Below, one piece after another: positions 1 through 8,835 of a stretch of DNA of 56,996 bases. The notes under the pieces are model-generated. The model ran no database searches. It saw only the letters and a list, made by a program, of their open reading frames with translations, and was not told the origin of the DNA. Every line of letters starts with the position of its first letter. Positions within the stretch are counted from its first letter, which is position 1. The stretch spans positions 1-56,996 of the forward strand of contig JAEYRV010000017.1 in NCBI GenBank assembly GCA_023435305.1. Reading direction: 5' to 3'. This stretch comes from Bacillota bacterium (GTDB lineage: Bacteria > Bacillota > Clostridia > Acetivibrionales > DTU013). Position numbers and translations under genes: made by a program.

Positions 1-82
1 GTCAGGCTTGAAATATTCCTTTATTGCATCAATAAAGGAATATTTCAAGCCTGACCCCGTTTCCTATTCAAGCCTGACCCCG
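1..82. repeat. Palindromic GGGGTCAGGCTTGAA-family repeat
   Basis: Bases 1-26 and 30-55 are perfect 26-bp inverted arms around the 3-base loop CAT. They start GTCAGGCTTGAAATATTCC and form a long hairpin. A further partial copy, TCAAGCCTGACCCC, lies at 68-81 in the same orientation as the right arm. The same core, in the opposite orientation, forms a tandem array at 56879-56996, so the window is bounded by one repeat family. Known context: GGGGTCAGG-type repeats resemble REP elements mobilised by RAYT (Y1-type) transposases, but no such transposase is in the window. The element may continue to the left of base 1. Confidence 0.85.
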
Positions 83-86
83 TCAG

Positions 87-311
87 CTATCTTTCGCATA
101 GATTGCCTGCGCCATCGTAAAAGCTTTCGCCGGGCGACCTCAATATTCCCTGACTGTCGTAAAACTCTTCGTCAGCCTGTCTCAATATGCTCAGGTAGTC
201 AAAGTAATCTTCGCCCGGTTCGCGTGCAATACCTTCCTTGTCCAGATACCTTTCCCCCGGATTTCTCGGAAGGCCCTGCCCATCATGAAATTTTTCTTTT
301 AACGAATACAA
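87..311 (-). CDS. Small repeat protein, function unknown
   Basis: A 74-residue open frame that starts at a TTG codon. An in-frame TGA lies three codons upstream, so the frame cannot extend far. A GAAAGAG about 9 bases upstream could serve as ribosome binding site. The protein consists of about four degenerate units of the form (F/Y)-x-D-x-x-G-x-x-R-x-P-G-E, for example FYDSQGILRSPGE. This regular, charged periodicity argues for a real gene rather than chance. It follows the TIR-domain gene on the same strand, 93 bases downstream, and could be cotranscribed. I do not recognise a characterised family. It could also be a remnant of a longer repeat protein. Confidence 0.5.
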   Translation of the reverse strand: MYSLKEKFHDGQGLPRNPGERYLDKEGIAREPGEDYFDYLSILRQADEEFYDSQGILRSPGESFYDGAGNLCER

Positions 312-404
312 AAAAAATCACTCTTTCAATAAATATATCACGAGCATGCTCTACAATATATATTATCATATCTGTTCTAACAATTTCCACACTGCGGCAA
401 TTTT

Positions 405-2198
405 TTACCGTACATAGGGATCTTCTGCTGTGCCCGAACCATTCAATGCCATTTTGGAGCCAGACAGGTACATAGCCGGACGTATACATGTATTTGCCAG
501 AAATGCATTTTTCTCATCCAGAAATCCATCATAGCTGACATAGTAAACACAATCAGGTGTAGTTGCACATGGTGTGCTGAGCCACCATGACCAATTGCCG
601 TCAGTCTCGTGCTTCAGCTCTTCGTAATCCGACTCATCCCTTGCTTCCGCCTGGGGAATCGGCGCAGCCTTTATATCCCAGCCTCTGTCAAGGACAAAAT
701 CTCTGAGTTCCTTTATCGACAACAGGAATACTTTATCCTTCACCGTTTTGCCAAAAGCGCTGTCATAGTTGCCAAAGGCCCGGTTCAGTTTATTCTTTTG
801 CGCCGATGAGAATACTTCAGTGCCAAATTCCTTCAAATCCTTCTCCATCTCCGGCAGCAGTATTTCATGAGAATGTGCCTTAATCAGTTTCTGTTCTTCA
901 TCCGTGAACCCGGCCAGAAAACCAGGTTCATCAGCGAATGAATTTTCTCCATAACAGACATTTTCAGCCGTCGGGGCGGATGTCGAATAGCTGACTGTCT
1001 TAGCCGCACTGTTGAGCCATTCCCGTATATTCGAGTTCTCCCAGAAGTTGCTGCCATAGATCTTTCTGACTTCATCGGTGGAGCTGTCCCTCTCGGCCGC
1101 ATCAAAGCACTTGAAGCTGAGCAGCTTGTCAGACAGCAGCAGCGGACATCCTTCCTCATCCACATTTATTACCCTCCAAAGCACAGGCTGTCCGTAGTAT
1201 TTACCAAAGCTGATATAGTCTCCTGTCTTCAGCTCCGTACCCTGTACAGTAGGGGTCTGCTCTACATTTTTTGTGTTGCTGGATGGCTCCTTATCCACTG
1301 CTGTCTGAGTGTTTTTATCCTGCACCCCAGCAGCAGAAACACTGTCAGAGCTGTCCACGCCTGTATCCTTGTCAGTCTGAGTAGTTAACTGCCCGTCATC
1401 GGCAGGCTGTGACGCTGCATCATTATCCGTGTTTGCATTATCTGTAGCATCATCACCTGCTGATGTGCCGGCAATGTCTGCTACCGCAGTATCTTTGTCT
1501 GCTGCCGTACTGTCATCACCTGCATTTTGCCCCGCCGGTTCCATCTGCTGCCCGCTTGCCATGTTAGTATCGGCAACAGGCCCGCGGTTCGGTGCAAACC
1601 AAATCCCATATACGCCGAAGGCAATCGACAGCAGTGTGATTACACCGGCAGCGATCAATATCAGTTTGTTGTTCCCGCCTTTTGCCTGTTGCTTTTCTTC
1701 ACCCATCCTGCCTGATTCCGGCCGTATAACAGCCGGACTGCCTGCAGCCGCTTCCTCTGAACTATCCAGGACATCAGCCATTACATCCGTTTTCCCGGTT
1801 CCGATAAGGTTCGATACTGTCTCGGTCAGTACAGCTATATGTTGTGGCATATCAGAAGTCATTGCATCAAGCCAATGGGTCGAATATAGAAAATACTCCA
1901 TTGATTTGGTTGGTACGACATCTTCTATCCTAAAAGGTATTATTACTACTTTTTTATTGACTGCCCTTTCGACCTCACGAAGCACCTGCTGCGATTCGTT
2001 GGAAGCAGCAGAAAAAATCAGCACCATTACCTTTGCTTCGGAAATCGCAGTTACTATTGCCTCTCCCCATTCCTTGCCGGGTGTGATATTCCTGGGCGCT
2101 ATCCAGCAGCGTATATCATTGTTTTCAAGAGTATTGCAGACTGCATCGGCAATATCCTTGTTTTTCTGTGAATATGAAATGAACACATCATGTGCCAC
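405..2198 (-). CDS. TIR-domain, single-pass membrane protein with DUF6273-like C-terminus
   Basis: 597 residues starting at GTG, with GGGGG seven bases upstream. Residues 1-135 are a TIR domain (FISYSQKN start, WIAPRNITPGKEW loop, then LREVERAV). Glu75 in that last motif lies where TIR NAD-hydrolases carry their catalytic glutamate. Residues about 179-201 form one hydrophobic membrane segment. Residues 202-325 are a low-complexity Asp/Thr/Ala linker. The C-terminal 270 residues (GDYISFGKYYGQPVLWRV, then WWLSTPC, ending GTAEDPYVR) look like DUF6273, common in clostridial surface and signalling proteins. TIR is probably cytoplasmic and DUF6273 outside. A role in signalling or defence is inference; no known defence partner is adjacent apart from the small downstream repeat protein. 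Confidence 0.85.
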   Translation of the reverse strand: MAHDVFISYSQKNKDIADAVCNTLENNDIRCWIAPRNITPGKEWGEAIVTAISEAKVMVLIFSAASNESQQVLREVERAVNKKVVIIPFRIEDVVPTKSMEYFLYSTHWLDAMTSDMPQHIAVLTETVSNLIGTGKTDVMADVLDSSEEAAAGSPAVIRPESGRMGEEKQQAKGGNNKLILIAAGVITLLSIAFGVYGIWFAPNRGPVADTNMASGQQMEPAGQNAGDDSTAADKDTAVADIAGTSAGDDATDNANTDNDAASQPADDGQLTTQTDKDTGVDSSDSVSAAGVQDKNTQTAVDKEPSSNTKNVEQTPTVQGTELKTGDYISFGKYYGQPVLWRVINVDEEGCPLLLSDKLLSFKCFDAAERDSSTDEVRKIYGSNFWENSNIREWLNSAAKTVSYSTSAPTAENVCYGENSFADEPGFLAGFTDEEQKLIKAHSHEILLPEMEKDLKEFGTEVFSSAQKNKLNRAFGNYDSAFGKTVKDKVFLLSIKELRDFVLDRGWDIKAAPIPQAEARDESDYEELKHETDGNWSWWLSTPCATTPDCVYYVSYDGFLDEKNAFLANTCIRPAMYLSGSKMALNGSGTAEDPYVR

Positions 2199-2380
2199 GA
2201 CCTATCCCCCTGTCTATGTATGTAAAATCCTCAGCACATTTATCACGAAATCTCATAAGATTCTATCATTTTACAAATTTTTCTTCAACTAGTTAATCAG
2301 GCCTTATGTGATCGCCGACATCGGTAGTCTTTATATGGTCCTCATATTTGATGCCTGATTTATACTTCATTCGGTCTGAA

Positions 2381-2418
2381 CAAAACAAAAGACCTGAGCA
2401 GAGTTGCCCTCTACCCGG
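2381..2418 (-). terminator. Rho-independent terminator after the SanA/YdcF gene
   Basis: On the minus strand CCGGGTAGAG and CTCTGCTCAGG pair around GGCAA with one bulged A. They are followed by TCTTTTGTTTTG. It lies about 20-60 bases after the stop of the DUF218 gene at 2440. Confidence 0.6.
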
Positions 2419-2439
2419 CCTTTAACAGTACTCAGTTCT

Positions 2440-3123
2440 TTATTTATCATTGGTAAGGTCGCCGTTGCCGTCCACCGGTATTGCTTCGCCAAGATATTTG
2501 GGTTCCGGCTTGAAAATAACAAAGAAGAAATCCTTGACCCTCGCAAGTGCTTCTCTGAAATCCCTGTAGGACTGACCGCTGTAATTATTTCCGCGGGCAG
2601 CGACGCCATAGGCTTCGATACCAAGCTTATCTGCAATATACAAAGCACGGTAAAGGTGATATTCCTGTGTAACGATAATGATCTTTTGGGCCCTGAATAT
2701 ATCCCTTGCCCTATAAAGACTTTCATATGTTGAGAATCCTGCGTGATCCATAAATACATTCTGGGACGGTATGCCCGTATCTATGGCAAACTGCTTCATG
2801 ACGTTGACCTCGTCGTAATTGACCCTGCCATGATCGCCGCTCATCAGAAGCCTGTCGGATGCACCCTGGTTATACAGCTCGATACCACGGTTCAGCCGGT
2901 CCTGCAAAATAAAGCTTGGTGTTTCATCGGTCCTGACAAATGCACCGAGGACCAGTATGCAGTCAGCATCCAGCTGCGATGCCTGCTGTACTGACAAAAT
3001 ACTGTCACTGACAGACGCTTTTACATGTGCATCAATGCCAAACAATGCAACAATGCAGACAATGCCTGCAATAAGTATGAACATCAATATCTTCCTAAAC
3101 TTTGACTTGCCTTTCTTTTTCAT
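2440..3123 (-). CDS. SanA/ElyC/YdcF-family DUF218 membrane protein
   Basis: The start at 3123 is preferred because AGGAGA lies ten bases upstream; an in-frame ATG at 3162 has no ribosome binding site. The 227-residue protein begins with a Lys/Arg-rich stretch and one membrane segment (residues about 11-32). A DUF218 domain follows: DADCILVLGA, then LNRGIELYNQGASDRLLMSGDHG, then IIVTQEYHLYRALYIA. Proteins of this family (E. coli SanA, ElyC) affect envelope integrity and peptidoglycan or lipid-carrier metabolism; the biochemical activity is mostly unknown. It is a single-gene unit here, with a terminator downstream. Confidence 0.85.
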   Translation of the reverse strand: MKKKGKSKFRKILMFILIAGIVCIVALFGIDAHVKASVSDSILSVQQASQLDADCILVLGAFVRTDETPSFILQDRLNRGIELYNQGASDRLLMSGDHGRVNYDEVNVMKQFAIDTGIPSQNVFMDHAGFSTYESLYRARDIFRAQKIIIVTQEYHLYRALYIADKLGIEAYGVAARGNNYSGQSYRDFREALARVKDFFFVIFKPEPKYLGEAIPVDGNGDLTNDK

Positions 3124-3228
3124 AACATCTTTATCTCCTGTACAGCTATTGATCTTATTCATATGTCAATTTAGACATACAGGTGCGGACATTTGTTCCG
3201 CACCTGTAATAAATAATTTCATCAGCAG

Positions 3229-5463
3229 CTATACTGCCTCATTCAGGTCTGCTCCTGCAAACTGACTGTTGTATATGTCTGCATAGAAGCCGCCCTTCTC
3301 CAGAAGCTCATTGTGATTGCCCATCTCTACGATACTTCCGTTATTCATGACAAGTATCGTTTCCGCGTCCCTTATTGTTGAAAGTCTGTGTGCAATAACA
3401 AAGCTCGTTCTGCCTTTCATGAGGTTTGTCATCGCCTTCTGGATAAGGACCTCCGTTCTTGTATCCACGCTGCTTGTAGCTTCGTCCAATATCAGTATCG
3501 CAGGGTCGGCAAGTATTGCGCGTGCGATGGTCAGCAGCTGCTTCTGCCCCTGTGATATATTTGTCGCCTCTTCGTTGAGGATAGTATCATAGCCGTCAGG
3601 CAGGGTCCTGATAAATCGGTCGGCATGAGCAGCTTTTGCAGCGCCGACTACTTGCTCTAATGTTGCCCCTTCCTTTCCGTATGCTATGTTTTCCTTAATA
3701 GTTCCGTTAAACAGCCAGGTGTCCTGCAATACCATGCCGAACATCTTTCGCAGCTCGCTTCGTTTGATATTCCTTATATCAATACCGTCTATGCTGATCT
3801 TGCCGGCATTGATCTCATAAAAGCGCATCAGCAGGTTCACAAGCGTTGTTTTTCCGGCTCCGGTGGGCCCAACGATCGCAATGGTATGTCCTTCCCTCAC
3901 ATCCAGGTTCATACCCTCTATAAGCGGTGCTTCCTCCTTGTATCGGAAATCCACATTATCAAATCTGACTTCTCCCCTGGGTTCCTCTATGACAGCAGCA
4001 TCTTCACTGTCCGGGATCTCCTCCTCCTCATCAAGCACCTCGAATACCCGTTCAGCGCAGGCTAACGTGGACTGGATGACGTTGGCTATATTTGCTGTCT
4101 GGGTTATGGGCATGTTGAACGACCTGGAATACTGGATAAATGCAATGATATCACCTATACCAAGGACGCTCTTCGTGATCCATATACCTCCGATAACGCT
4201 TATACCTACATAGCCCAGGTTGCTGATGAAGTTCATCAGCGGGAACATGATGCCTGAAACGAACTGTGCCTTCCAGCTTGTTTTATTGAGTCTTTCGTTT
4301 ATGTCATCAAAGACTTCTATCGATTTGTTCTCACGGCCGAAGGCCTTGACTATCTTGTATCCAGAGTACATTTCCTCGACATGTCCGCTCAGGGCACCAA
4401 GCTCTTTTTGCTGGGCAGCAAAATATTTCTGGGACTTCTTTGCTATTGTCATTGTCGTCAAAACATACAGCGGCAATGTCGCCAAAACGATCAAAGTCAG
4501 TACGGGGCTGATCGTCAACATCATTATTATATATCCGATGATAGTGATAACTGATGTTATGATCTGAGTAAGGCTTTGCTGCAGCGTCCCTGCAACAGTA
4601 TCAACATCGTTTGTGACTCTGCTGAGTATATCACCATGGGCATGCATATCAAAGTATTTAAGAGGCAGCCGTGACAGCTTGCTGTCAACTTCCCTTCTGA
4701 GATCACGCACTGTATTTTGTGCAACGCCCGACATAACCAGTCCCATGATGAGGGTAAACATAGCACTCAACAGGTACATGCCTATCAGTGTCAGGATTAT
4801 ACTTCCGATATACCCAAAATCATATTGACCGTTTGTTTCGCGTATAGCCTCGATAGCGCCTTCTATCTGATCCTGTGTGAAGTTGACACCCATTGCTTCA
4901 TTTCCTGAAGAAGAAGCGGGCATCATTCCCTGCATTTTAGTACCGATTGCTAAAAGCTTTTCACATACGTCAGCCTTTTCATCAGGATCGGTAAGTGTAT
5001 CGAGCATTGGCAACTCAAGAAATTCCTGAATGCTCTTCATATCCTCAGGTGAAATGTCAGCTGCCGACATATTTCCTTTTCCGGCGGCCATACCGCTTTG
5101 CATAGCCTCTACAGCTGATCTCTGTACTTTTGCCATTTCAGTGATCAGCTTATCGGCCATGTAGGATTCCTGAAGCTTGTTCATTGCCTTTCCTGATACC
5201 TTTGGTGCCATTATTGAAAACACAGTACTTGCGACTGCAAGTACAAGCACGATCAGCAAACGTATCCTATGAGGCTTCAGATAGTTGATCAGTCTTTTCA
5301 ATGTACCCTTGAAGTCTTTTGCCTTCTGGACCGGCATTCCCATGCCGCCCATACCGCCCCTTCCTATGGGGCCTCTGCCGCCCGCCGGCCTTCCTGCGCC
5401 CACAGCTCCCTGTCCACCCGGAGACATCGACGGCCTTTGCTGCTTTCTATCATGTTCACTCAT
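3229..5463 (-). CDS. ABC exporter half-transporter, canonical ATPase subunit
   Basis: 744 residues. A Gly/Met-rich tail (1-45) precedes the first membrane segment (about 68-85). An unusually long loop of about 125 residues separates it from the second (about 219-240). The remaining membrane helices and a nucleotide-binding domain follow: Walker A GPTGAGKTT, signature ISQGQKQ, Walker B ILILDEATSSVD with the catalytic Glu intact. Its ATG overlaps the stop of the upstream ABC gene by four bases (ATGA), so the two are translationally coupled and probably form a heterodimer like TM287/288, BmrCD or LmrCD. Multidrug or lipid-like substrates are usual in this family. The MarR gene at the head of the operon fits drug-responsive export. 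Confidence 0.93.
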   Translation of the reverse strand: MSEHDRKQQRPSMSPGGQGAVGAGRPAGGRGPIGRGGMGGMGMPVQKAKDFKGTLKRLINYLKPHRIRLLIVLVLAVASTVFSIMAPKVSGKAMNKLQESYMADKLITEMAKVQRSAVEAMQSGMAAGKGNMSAADISPEDMKSIQEFLELPMLDTLTDPDEKADVCEKLLAIGTKMQGMMPASSSGNEAMGVNFTQDQIEGAIEAIRETNGQYDFGYIGSIILTLIGMYLLSAMFTLIMGLVMSGVAQNTVRDLRREVDSKLSRLPLKYFDMHAHGDILSRVTNDVDTVAGTLQQSLTQIITSVITIIGYIIMMLTISPVLTLIVLATLPLYVLTTMTIAKKSQKYFAAQQKELGALSGHVEEMYSGYKIVKAFGRENKSIEVFDDINERLNKTSWKAQFVSGIMFPLMNFISNLGYVGISVIGGIWITKSVLGIGDIIAFIQYSRSFNMPITQTANIANVIQSTLACAERVFEVLDEEEEIPDSEDAAVIEEPRGEVRFDNVDFRYKEEAPLIEGMNLDVREGHTIAIVGPTGAGKTTLVNLLMRFYEINAGKISIDGIDIRNIKRSELRKMFGMVLQDTWLFNGTIKENIAYGKEGATLEQVVGAAKAAHADRFIRTLPDGYDTILNEEATNISQGQKQLLTIARAILADPAILILDEATSSVDTRTEVLIQKAMTNLMKGRTSFVIAHRLSTIRDAETILVMNNGSIVEMGNHNELLEKGGFYADIYNSQFAGADLNEAV

Positions 5464-7187
5464 GCGATCTCCTCCTTCGACAGCTGTGATTCTACAATTT
5501 CACGGTAAACACCGCAATTATCAAGCAGTTCCCTGTGTGTTCCGATACCCGCCACCTGACCGTCGTCAAGGACGATGATCCTGTCTGCATCCATTACAGT
5601 GCCGACCCTCTGGGTAACCAAAATGACTGTTGCTTCGGCGATCTCCTTTTTCAATGCAGCCCTAAGCTTCGCGTCCGTTTTAAAGTCCAGGGCTGAAAAA
5701 CTGTCGTCAAAAATATATATTTCCGGCCTCCTGACCAGCGCCCTTGCAATTGACAGCCTTTGCTTCTGGCCCCCTGACACATTGGTTCCTCCCTGCGCGA
5801 TCTCATGATCGTATCCGTCATCCATGCCGACTATAAAGTCAGCAGCCTGTGCGACCTCTGCGGCATGCCTTACTTCCTCGTCCGTGGCATCCTCCTTGCC
5901 GATCCTGATATTTTCGCTGATCGTGCCGGAGAAAAGCATTGACTGCTGCGGAACAAAGCCGATCTTGCTCCGCAGGCTTTCCTGTGAAAGCTCTCTTATA
6001 TCGACTCCGTCGATCAAAATACTTCCGCTTTCAATATCATAAAAACGCGGGATCAGATTGACCATAGTCGATTTTCCAGAACCTGTACTTCCGATTATTG
6101 CCGTGATCTCCCCGGGTCCGGCTGAGAAGCTTACGCCCCGCAAGGCCGGTATTTCAGCGCCGTGATACCTGAAGGACACGTCTTTGAATTCAATGTAACC
6201 CTTCCCCTGACAAGTATCCGTCGTATTCAATGGATCATTTATTCCCGGTTCGGTTTCGAGGACCTCGTTTATCCTCGTTGCAGCCGCTTGTGCCCTGGGC
6301 ACCATGATAAACATCATTGCCAGCATGAGCATCGAAAACATGATCATGATCGCATATTGCGAAAAGGAGGAGAGGGCCCCCAGATCCATGTCGCCCCTGG
6401 CAATGCGGTGCCCGCCAAACCAGAGGATCGACAGCTGCGTAAGATTCATTATTGTCATGATGGAGGGCATCATAAATGCCATTATCCTGTTGACCTTTAT
6501 ATAATTATCCGTCAGATCGTCATTTGCCGCCCCAAAGCGTTTCTCCTCGTGGACAGTCGTATTGAATGCGCGGATAACGCGTATCCCGGTAAGCTTTTCC
6601 CTCAGTACCAGATTGATTTTATCGATTTTCTTCTGTACTGATCGGAACAAAGGTATCATCTTTGATGCAATTAAAATGATCACACCGGTCAGTACAGGGA
6701 TCGCAAATACCAGCACCAGCGTCAGCGGCTTATCACGCCTGAATGCCAGTATAGCCCCGCCTATTGCCATCATCGGCGCTCCTATCATCATTCTCATCAT
6801 CATGATAGTGACCATCTGTATCTGGTTTATATCATTGGTTGTCCTTGTGATCAGCGTCGCCGGTCCAAGCTTGTCAAATTCGTTGAAAGAAAAGCTCTCC
6901 ACCTTTCTGAATACCTTTCCCCTCAGGATGGTACCGATTCCAACTCCGATCCTGGCGGAGAGGTAGCTCGCTATGACCGCGCATATCACACCGCCTGCAG
7001 TCACAAGCAGCATCCAGCCTCCGATCTCCATTATCCTGCTTGTATTGCCCTGCATGACGCCCTCATTTATTATATCTCCCATCAGCGTAGGCAGATACAG
7101 ATCCCCCAGCGTCTGCAGGAATATAAAGATCAGTGCCAGACCGATCATAATGGTATAGGGTTTTAGAAACCTGTAAAGTTTAAGCAT
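5460..7187 (-). CDS. ABC exporter half-transporter with degenerate catalytic site
   Basis: 575 residues: six membrane helices (residues about 15-300) and a nucleotide-binding domain with Walker A GSTGSGKST, signature VSGGQKQR and Walker B IYIFDDSFSALD. The residue after the Walker B aspartate is Asp rather than the catalytic Glu. This is the hallmark of the degenerate-site subunit in heterodimeric type IV exporters (TM287, BmrC, LmrC, EfrC). Its partner, encoded next with a four-base overlap, has the intact Glu. The gene lies 66 bases after the MarR regulator gene on the same strand. Family and heterodimer assignment are firm; the substrate is not deducible. Confidence 0.93.
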   Translation of the reverse strand: MLKLYRFLKPYTIMIGLALIFIFLQTLGDLYLPTLMGDIINEGVMQGNTSRIMEIGGWMLLVTAGGVICAVIASYLSARIGVGIGTILRGKVFRKVESFSFNEFDKLGPATLITRTTNDINQIQMVTIMMMRMMIGAPMMAIGGAILAFRRDKPLTLVLVFAIPVLTGVIILIASKMIPLFRSVQKKIDKINLVLREKLTGIRVIRAFNTTVHEEKRFGAANDDLTDNYIKVNRIMAFMMPSIMTIMNLTQLSILWFGGHRIARGDMDLGALSSFSQYAIMIMFSMLMLAMMFIMVPRAQAAATRINEVLETEPGINDPLNTTDTCQGKGYIEFKDVSFRYHGAEIPALRGVSFSAGPGEITAIIGSTGSGKSTMVNLIPRFYDIESGSILIDGVDIRELSQESLRSKIGFVPQQSMLFSGTISENIRIGKEDATDEEVRHAAEVAQAADFIVGMDDGYDHEIAQGGTNVSGGQKQRLSIARALVRRPEIYIFDDSFSALDFKTDAKLRAALKKEIAEATVILVTQRVGTVMDADRIIVLDDGQVAGIGTHRELLDNCGVYREIVESQLSKEEIA

Positions 7188-7253
7188 ACAATTTATTCAT
7201 CTCCCGCTCTTTTTCTGTTTCCAGTCTATATACGTTGTTTGTGTGATAATGTT

Positions 7254-7727
7254 TCACTCATTGCTGCTGCAATCAGTGAGTATTTTTTTCAAAGCATTTA
7301 GTCCGTCAACGATCCTGGATATCTCATCATGGGTTCCCTTGCTGAGTATATCCTCAAATATCTTTTCCGTCTTTTTATGAGATTCCTCATGCATTTTGAT
7401 AAATTTCTCCGAAGTCCTGACGTACACCACTCTCCTGTCCTCGTCGCTGCGTCTGCGTTCAACAAGCTGCTGCTTCTCCAGCCTGTCGACAATGCCCGAA
7501 ACAGTACTGTTGGAAAGGTTGACTCTGCTGCTCAGATCAGTTATCTTCATCTCGCCGTTCTTCAAAAGGATACCGAGTACAAATCCCTGAGGCATCGTGA
7601 ATCCCTCGGTTTCAAAATGTCTGCGCAGATGCTTCTTCATGATCCTGTTAAGCTCAAATATCAGATTGCTGACCTCAGCCCTTTCCTTCGCGGCCGCGAC
7701 ATCATTCCTTCCTTTTCCCTCTGCCAA
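7254..7727 (-). CDS. MarR-family transcriptional regulator
   Basis: 157 residues with the MarR winged-helix layout. An N-terminal dimerisation helix is followed by the DNA-reading region (MKITDLSSRVNLSNSTVSGIVDRLEKQQLVERR), the wing with DRRVVYV, and C-terminal helices. It is the first gene of an operon with two ABC exporter genes. In this arrangement MarR proteins usually repress their own operon until a drug or small molecule binds. A strong sigma-A promoter and four 15-bp tandem repeats lie immediately upstream, so autoregulation is likely. Confidence 0.93.
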   Translation of the reverse strand: MAEGKGRNDVAAAKERAEVSNLIFELNRIMKKHLRRHFETEGFTMPQGFVLGILLKNGEMKITDLSSRVNLSNSTVSGIVDRLEKQQLVERRRSDEDRRVVYVRTSEKFIKMHEESHKKTEKIFEDILSKGTHDEISRIVDGLNALKKILTDCSSNE

Positions 7728-7755
7728 CTACCTCTCCTCCTGCTTCTCAGATTAC

Positions 7756-7815
7756 ATTTCACATACTATCATTTCGCATACAACTATTTCGTATACGATT
7801 ATTTCGTATGCTAAA
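7756..7815 (-). promoter_or_regulatory. Four tandem 15-bp units at the MarR promoter, probable operator
   Basis: Four consecutive 15-bp units start at 7756, 7771, 7786 and 7801. Each begins ATTTC(G/A)(C/T)ATA on the plus strand. Neighbouring units create near-perfect inverted repeats such as GCATACGA-N5-TCGTATAC on the minus strand, the shape expected for a MarR dimer site. The block covers the predicted transcription start and the 5' leader, so bound protein would block initiation or early elongation. Confidence 0.6.
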
Positions 7816-7817
7816 TA

Positions 7818-7846
7818 ATTATAATGCGAAAAAATGTATCCGTCAA
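7818..7846 (-). promoter_or_regulatory. Sigma-A promoter of the marR-ABC operon
   Basis: On the minus strand a -35 TTGACG (7841-7846) and a perfect -10 TATAAT (7818-7823) are separated by exactly 17 bases. Transcription would start near 7811, inside the 15-bp repeat block and about 85 bases upstream of the regulator's ATG. Confidence 0.8.
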
Positions 7847-7887
7847 GAATAATCCTGATCGGATACACCCCGCAATATATCCTGCCG

Positions 7888-8778
7888 TCAATAGTTGTAT
7901 CTGTAGAGCTTCGAAGGCCTGTGGCCTGCATCTTTGGTGGACTGGTTGGTCTCAGTGACCATATCTGCGATCTTTCTTCTGAATGCAGCGGCAAGCAATT
8001 CCTTATCAAGTATCACTTCATATACCTGCTGCAGCTCTGTCAGGGTGAACAGCTCCGGCATCAGATTGAATGCGATGTCGGTATACTCGATTTTATTTCT
8101 GAGTCTTTCGATTGCATAACCGATCATCAGAGCATGGTCAAAAGCTATCCCCTTTGAGCTGACGATCTGCCTGTCCACGCTCCTTGCTCTGGCGTCGTAT
8201 CTCTCGATGACCTTGATGACTGCTTCCAGCGAATCCGGGTCACTGTCAAGATCGATCCTGATCGTTTTATCATTTATAAAGCCCTTCTCAAGAATCGTTT
8301 TTCTTTCCTCAAGCAGCTTGTACCTGACGTCGAACCATGCAGCATCAGCCGCATCGTCGCCGGCCTTCACTTCAAATCTGCTGCTGTCCGCCAGAGCCAT
8401 ATAGGAGCAGCTTATTACGCGCGTTCTCGGATCCCTTCCGACACTGCCCCAGGTAAAAAGCTGTTCCATATAGACATCATCCACGTTGGTTTCTGTCTTC
8501 AGCTCCCTTTTCGCAGCTTCCTCCAGGCTCTCGTCCATGGAAACGAACCCGCCCGGCAGCGCCCAGTCTCCTAAATACGGGTGGCCTCCCCTTTTGACCA
8601 TCAGCAGCTTAAGGGATTTTTCCGGCAGCTTGCGGTAGTTGTCCTCTTTCTCGTTCATAATAGTGAAAATGAGCATGTCGACAGTCACCGACGGCCTGTC
8701 ATACCTGTCCGCGTCATAGTTTCTGAGGAATTCAGCTTCAGTGGATCCCTGCTGTTTTTTCAAATCGTCATTTTTCAT
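7888..8778 (-). CDS. NrtR-type regulator: degenerate Nudix domain plus winged helix
   Basis: The ATG at 8778 has TGAGGTG six bases upstream and is preferred over the in-frame GTG at 8787, giving 296 residues. A Nudix fold covers about residues 35-175 (GGHPYLGDWALPGGFVSMDE). The Nudix box is degenerate: RELKTETN replaces the usual REUxEExG, so hydrolase activity is doubtful. The C-terminal part (about 190-290) fits the winged-helix region of NrtR-like regulators. NrtR family members control NAD synthesis, and in Bacteroides one member controls arabinose use (AraR, from memory). It lies just downstream of the arabinose operon terminator, but has its own upstream region. Ligand and targets are inference. 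Confidence 0.82.
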   Translation of the reverse strand: MKNDDLKKQQGSTEAEFLRNYDADRYDRPSVTVDMLIFTIMNEKEDNYRKLPEKSLKLLMVKRGGHPYLGDWALPGGFVSMDESLEEAAKRELKTETNVDDVYMEQLFTWGSVGRDPRTRVISCSYMALADSSRFEVKAGDDAADAAWFDVRYKLLEERKTILEKGFINDKTIRIDLDSDPDSLEAVIKVIERYDARARSVDRQIVSSKGIAFDHALMIGYAIERLRNKIEYTDIAFNLMPELFTLTELQQVYEVILDKELLAAAFRRKIADMVTETNQSTKDAGHRPSKLYRYNY

Positions 8779-8835
8779 TTCCGGCACCTCATAAAATTAT
8801 TACCGCTTCCGCCTGTAATAATACCGATTCTGATA

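Noticed and set aside
405..2198. Complete known TIR defence system
   Set aside because: No Thoeris ThsA, cyclic-nucleotide or STING-type partner is adjacent; only the single TIR gene and a small repeat gene are present.
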